DNA of 16,817 nucleotides. Source: an uncultured Bacillota bacterium. Its GTDB lineage: Bacteria; Bacillota_I; Bacilli_A; RFN20; CAG-826. Made by a program: the position numbers and the translations under genes. Below the pieces are notes generated by a model, which was given only the letters and a program-made list of their open reading frames with translations, had not been told where the DNA came from and searched no databases. The DNA is taken from the NCBI GenBank assembly GCA_946623775.1, contig CAMORJ010000025.1, forward strand, positions 1 through 16,817. The letters run 5' to 3'. Shown here in pieces: positions 13,423-16,817 of this stretch. Within the stretch, counting starts at the first letter, position 1. The number at the start of each line of letters is the position of its first letter.

Positions 13423-16105
13423 ACTCGATTCAATCACAAAGATCTATCCAGTCCCTGGCAATGATGTCCATGCTTTGAAGGGCGTCAGCATCAATTTCCG
13501 CGCAAATGAGTTCGTTGCGATTTTAGGTCCGTCCGGTTGCGGCAAAACGACATTGCTCAACATCGTTGGCGGGCTTGACCATTACACCGATGGCGACCTT
13601 ATCATCGCGGGCCGTTCCACGAAAGAATTCCATGGGCATGACTGGGACATTTACCGCAACCATGAAATCGGTTTCGTCTTCCAATCCTATAACCTCATCC
13701 CGCATCAGAACATCCTCCAGAATGTTGCCTTGGCGCTTACGATCGCAGGCGTTGGCAAAAAGGAAAGGGAAGAAAGGGCCAAGGCGGCTTTGGACAAAGT
13801 CGGACTTGAGGGTCTATACAAAAAGATGCCGAATCAGCTCTCCGGCGGGCAATGCCAGAGAGTTGCGATTGCTCGCGCTTTGGTGAATGAGCCTTCTATT
13901 CTCCTCGCCGATGAGCCTACTGGCGCATTGGACTCCGTGACCAGCATCCAGATCATGGATTTGATTGCCGAAATCGCGAAGGAAAAATTGGTCATCATGG
14001 TCACCCACAATCCTGAGTTGGCTGAAAAATACGCGACCCGTATAGTCAATTTGCATGATGGCGAAGTCATTGGCGACTCCAATCCGTATAGCGCGGAAGA
14101 GGAAGCTTTAGAGCGCGTCGAGACACAGGCTCCCGCTAAAAAAGACCAGGCGAAAATGTCTTTGCCGACCGCTTTCAAACTATCCGCCACAAACCTTTGG
14201 ACCAAGAGAAAGCGCACTGCCTTGGTTGTCATCGCCTCCAGCATCGGCATCGTCGGAACCTCCGCGGTTTTGGCGGTCAGCAACGGCGTCAAAGGCTATA
14301 TCAACTCCATTCAAGATGATTTCATTTCCGGCAACCCCATCGAGGTCAGCGAATCAGCCTTCGATCTTGCCTCCATCATTTCTTCGCTGTCCGAAGATAG
14401 GCAGCGCACCGTCGTCAAAGAAGGCGTCCACGATGGAATGATCGACGTCAAATTCATCATCGAGCAGTTGATTGATCAGGCCAACGCCGCGGAAAGCGCA
14501 ACCATCACCAATACGTTGACATCCGATTACATGAAGTACATCGACCAGATGCCTTCGGAATACGTATCCGCCATCAGCAAACGCTATGGAATCAACGCGA
14601 AGAACAACGTCTATACCGCCGTTACGGTCGATGCGCTTGACGGTGAAGGAAAAGAGACCGAGGAAATCAGGAACTATTCCCTCTCCGCCCTTATCAATGT
14701 GTGCGGCGAGATCGTCAAGCAAACCGATTACGGCACCTTCGCTTCCCAAATCGAAGGATATGCCGGAACCTTCTCCCAAATCATTGATTCGGAATCCTAT
14801 ATCTCCAGCCAATACGATTTCGTCGCTGGCCATTATCCGAAGGAAGAGAATGAATTGCTCCTTGTTTTGAATAACGATGGCACTTTGGACGATTTCACTT
14901 TGACGGGTCTTGGTTTTTATTCGCAAGCCAATTTCCTTAACGCCATCTATAAATACAATAATGACGAAACGTTCTTCGACCAGAAACGTTGGGATGAACA
15001 GCAATCCATTCCTTTCGACGATTTCCTGGGCAAGGAATTTCATTATTATCCCAACAACACCATCTTCAGAAAGCTATCGTCCGACACCATCCCCTTCGAA
15101 TATCGCCCTGAGATAAAGTCCACCTGGGGAGATGGGTTGGTCCTTAAGGTCGCCGGCATTGCCAAAACCAAAGAAGGAATCAACTACGGCTGCTTAAGCG
15201 ATGGCGTTTATTACACGGAGAAGTTCACTAGACGCTTCATTGCAGATAATCTAACCTCCGAATTGTATGCTTATCTGGATGGCCGCGAAGATAAGGCTTT
15301 ATCCTCCAGCGTCATGTATACCGGCGGCGCAGCGGTTGCCAATGGAATCACTTATGATGTCGATATCGTTTATCAAGGCGTCGCACATGAAGCCGTCGTT
15401 CCTTTTGGAAGCAGGTCAAGCGGATTGGCATCTTTGATTGGCTCCTTCGTCGGTGGCGGATCTTTGGATGCCGCGACCATTACGGCAAGGCAAAGCGGCG
15501 GCGGCGAATTCCCAAGCAACATCAGCTTCTACCCGAAAAATTTCGATTACAAAGACAAAGTCACCGAGTATCTTGGCGAGTGGAATGGCAAAGGCACGTT
15601 GACGGTCGACGGTAAACAACTTGCTCCTGAAGAGCGTGACGAGATTAAATATACCGACAATTTGACCATCATCCTCACCATGATTAACTCGATCATCGAC
15701 ATCGTCACCGTCTCGCTCATCATCTTCACTTCGCTGTCCCTTGTGGTTTCGGTTGTCATGATTGCCGTCATCACCTACGTCTCCGTTATGGAGCGCATCA
15801 AAGAGATCGGCGTCATCCGCGCGATGGGTGGAAGAAAGACCGACGTCTCCAATCTGTTCAATGCCGAGACGGCCGTCATCGGCTTCCTCTCTGGCGCGTT
15901 CGGCGTAGCGGTTACCTATGTCCTTGAGATCATCGTCAACCTGATTATCAAAACGCTGTTTGGCATTTCGATGATTGCGGATTTGGCGCCGCTTACTGCT
16001 GGCATCGTTATCTTGGTATCCATCGGTTTGACTGCTTTGTCTGGCTTGATTCCCGCCTCCAGCGCAGCGAGAAAAGATCCGGTCGTCGCTTTGAGAACCG
16101 AATAA
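13415..16105 (+). CDS. ABC transporter with fused ATPase and FtsX-like permease, MacB-like exporter
   Basis: The 896-residue chain carries an N-terminal ATPase: Walker A GPSGCGKTT (38-46), Q-loop Gln90, signature LSGGQ (142-146), Walker B ILLADEP (162-168) and H-loop His198. After a linker comes a membrane helix (about 266-288), a very long extracellular region (about 290-750), then three helices (about 757-786, 819-843, 857-880) with the FtsX-type segment 'MERIKEIGVIRAMGG' and the ending 'SSAARKDPVVALRTE'. This is the MacB/LolCDE mechanotransmission type, which pushes lipoproteins, toxins or antimicrobial peptides away from the membrane rather than through a pore. Its extracellular part is about twice MacB's (648-residue chain). 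The start is set by AAGGAGG (13399-13405). MarR control suggests induction by a toxic compound; the substrate is unknown. Confidence 0.92.
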   Translation: MLKLDSITKIYPVPGNDVHALKGVSINFRANEFVAILGPSGCGKTTLLNIVGGLDHYTDGDLIIAGRSTKEFHGHDWDIYRNHEIGFVFQSYNLIPHQNILQNVALALTIAGVGKKEREERAKAALDKVGLEGLYKKMPNQLSGGQCQRVAIARALVNEPSILLADEPTGALDSVTSIQIMDLIAEIAKEKLVIMVTHNPELAEKYATRIVNLHDGEVIGDSNPYSAEEEALERVETQAPAKKDQAKMSLPTAFKLSATNLWTKRKRTALVVIASSIGIVGTSAVLAVSNGVKGYINSIQDDFISGNPIEVSESAFDLASIISSLSEDRQRTVVKEGVHDGMIDVKFIIEQLIDQANAAESATITNTLTSDYMKYIDQMPSEYVSAISKRYGINAKNNVYTAVTVDALDGEGKETEEIRNYSLSALINVCGEIVKQTDYGTFASQIEGYAGTFSQIIDSESYISSQYDFVAGHYPKEENELLLVLNNDGTLDDFTLTGLGFYSQANFLNAIYKYNNDETFFDQKRWDEQQSIPFDDFLGKEFHYYPNNTIFRKLSSDTIPFEYRPEIKSTWGDGLVLKVAGIAKTKEGINYGCLSDGVYYTEKFTRRFIADNLTSELYAYLDGREDKALSSSVMYTGGAAVANGITYDVDIVYQGVAHEAVVPFGSRSSGLASLIGSFVGGGSLDAATITARQSGGGEFPSNISFYPKNFDYKDKVTEYLGEWNGKGTLTVDGKQLAPEERDEIKYTDNLTIILTMINSIIDIVTVSLIIFTSLSLVVSVVMIAVITYVSVMERIKEIGVIRAMGGRKTDVSNLFNAETAVIGFLSGAFGVAVTYVLEIIVNLIIKTLFGISMIADLAPLTAGIVILVSIGLTALSGLIPASSAARKDPVVALRTE

Positions 16106-16106
16106 C

Positions 16107-16598
16107 TTACTTGGCCTCGTTTGGCTTGATCAATGAAAGATTCACATGGCAATAGCCGTGTGGATTTTTCTTTAGATAGTCCTGGTGATAATCCTCGGCA
16201 AAATAGAAATTCATGAGGGGCGTGACTTCGATTTTGTGGTCTGAACCAACTTTCGCAGCCAAGAGTTTTGACACGTCCGCCAGCACGCTTTCGTCATCTG
16301 AATAAATGCCTGAGCGATATTGATGGCCAACGTCATGCCCTTGCTTATCAATGGAGTAGGGGTCAACGAAACGGAGAAAGTGCTCGATGATTTTATCCAA
16401 GGGGAGAATCTCGTCGTCAAAGTCTAACCGCAGCGTTTCGGCGTGGGTCGCCTCTCCCGCTTTGAGCTGTTCATACTTTGGGTTGGCGATATTTCCGTTA
16501 GCGTATCCGACGGCGGTGGATATGGTGCCTTTGAGCCTAGAGAAATATTCTTCGACTCCCCAGAAGCAGCCGCCTGCTAAATATATTCTTTTGACCAT
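16107..16598 (-). CDS. msrA: Peptide methionine sulfoxide reductase MsrA
   Basis: The 163-residue enzyme reduces methionine-S-sulfoxide in proteins, using thioredoxin-type donors. The catalytic motif GCFWG has Cys11 as nucleophile. Further family signs are 'GYANGNIANPKYEQ' (31-44), 'THAE' (51-54), 'DKQGHDVGHQYRSGIY' (84-99) and 'NPHGYCH' (145-151), where Cys150 is the likely resolving cysteine. The Cys often found in the 'YEEVCSG' segment is Lys46 here. The start has GGGAGGG before the ATG. It converges on the ABC transporter gene with one base between stop codons, and no separate MsrB is visible. The transporter's terminator hairpin lies within this gene. Confidence 0.95.
   Translation of the reverse strand: MVKRIYLAGGCFWGVEEYFSRLKGTISTAVGYANGNIANPKYEQLKAGEATHAETLRLDFDDEILPLDKIIEHFLRFVDPYSIDKQGHDVGHQYRSGIYSDDESVLADVSKLLAAKVGSDHKIEVTPLMNFYFAEDYHQDYLKKNPHGYCHVNLSLIKPNEAK
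16143..16173 (+). terminator. Probable terminator of the marR-ABC operon, embedded in msrA
   Basis: CACATGGC (16143-16150) and GCCGTGTG (16155-16162) form an 8-bp stem (one wobble) with the loop AATA, followed by GATTTTTCTTT. It sits 37 bases after the transporter's stop codon, antisense to the msrA codons for the HGYCH motif. The stem also carries coding constraint, so it needs a transcript-end test. Confidence 0.65.
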
Positions 16599-16629
16599 GT
16601 AGACCCTCCCATTTCAACCATTGTTGGGA

Positions 16630-16635
16630 TACAAT
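16630..16635 (+). promoter_or_regulatory. -10 box of the last gene, consistent with a leaderless mRNA
   Basis: TACAAT (5 of 6 to consensus) ends 9 bases before the ATG at 16645, the same distance as TATAAT before the HAD gene. No convincing -35 box is seen at the usual distance, and no Shine-Dalgarno sequence lies between. Confidence 0.45.
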
Positions 16636-16644
16636 TATTAAACC

Positions 16645-16817
16645 ATGGCACAAGGTTTTTCTAATAAGAAAATGCTCATTTTAACCCGTAAGGAGTATTT
16701 CCCGTTTTTGTATGCCCTGAAAGAGAAAAACCCGGGTTTGAATTTTAAGGCCATGGAGAAGCCTGAATTCCTCGATTTGGCCGTTTATTCATTCGTCAAA
16801 GATCCGACTCCTCTGCT
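16645..16817 (+). CDS. Hypothetical protein, N-terminal fragment cut by the window edge
   Basis: The frame is open from ATG at 16645 to the end of the window, giving 57 complete codons. It starts MAQGFSNKKMLILTRKEY. The fragment is basic and aromatic, with no signal peptide or membrane segment. A first strand (MLILTRKE) followed by a helix suggests an alpha/beta protein. It is too short to classify. It might be the start of a helicase- or nuclease-like protein (AddB type was considered), but I do not assign it. It is divergent from msrA, with 46 bases between the start codons. Confidence 0.6.
   Translation, partial: MAQGFSNKKMLILTRKEYFPFLYALKEKNPGLNFKAMEKPEFLDLAVYSFVKDPTPL

Noticed and set aside
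14354..15043. 229-residue minus-strand open frame inside the ABC transporter gene
   Set aside because: It is antisense to a well-supported coding frame, has no ribosome-binding site or family motif, and is explained by the regular codon pattern of the transporter.
1..16817. tRNA, rRNA, CRISPR arrays, insertion sequences, phage genes
   Set aside because: No cloverleaf-like element, regularly spaced repeats, transposase motif or integrase motif was seen in any gap; the gaps are short and filled by promoters and terminators.

Overview
The window looks like a chromosomal segment of a low-to-mid GC Gram-positive bacterium, probably a gut- or rumen-type member of the Bacilli. Supporting signs are lipoproteins with a lipobox and no outer-membrane machinery, strong AAGGAGG ribosome-binding sites, CcpA/LacI-type operators, and UGA used as an ordinary stop. 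I cannot name the species. I see no rRNA, tRNA, CRISPR array, insertion sequence or phage gene. Every identification rests on reading motifs by eye; no search was run.

Left part (1-7450), peptide acquisition at the cell surface. A very large oligopeptide-binding lipoprotein (OppA type, 3' end outside the window) and a small two-helix membrane protein (DUF3899-like) are on the minus strand. Divergent from them is a two-gene operon: a lipoprotein metalloprotease with the HExxHxxGxxD zinc motif (M6 / immune-inhibitor-A-like), followed 17 bases later by an unrecognised lipoprotein with an Ig-like N-terminus and two acidic, possibly calcium-binding loops. A hairpin terminator closes the operon. 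A surface protease next to a peptide-binding protein suggests that extracellular protein is cut and the peptides imported.

Middle part (7421-12900). A minus-strand pair encodes a membrane protein with a YNN-repeat N-tail and an MscS-type mechanosensitive channel. A divergent HAD phosphatase gene appears to be read from a leaderless mRNA. It is followed by a tightly packed four-gene operon of unknown function: three small helical proteins and a 623-residue protein with an N-terminal coiled coil, a helical middle and five C-terminal membrane segments. This is the most novel gene set in the window.

Right part (12900-16817). A MarR-type repressor overlaps the start of a MacB-like ABC transporter in which ATPase and permease are one 896-residue chain. 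The promoter carries a perfect 14-base palindrome between the -35 and -10 boxes, the expected place for autorepression. msrA (methionine sulfoxide reductase) converges on the transporter gene with one base between the stop codons, so the transporter's likely terminator lies inside msrA. The window ends in the first 57 codons of an unrecognised plus-strand gene that also appears leaderless.

Across the window, three CcpA/LacI-like operators (upstream of oppA, the metalloprotease and marR) sit at nearly the same distance, 22-23 bases, upstream of their -35 boxes. This suggests one regulator, perhaps acting as an activator, links peptide scavenging and the ABC exporter to carbon status.
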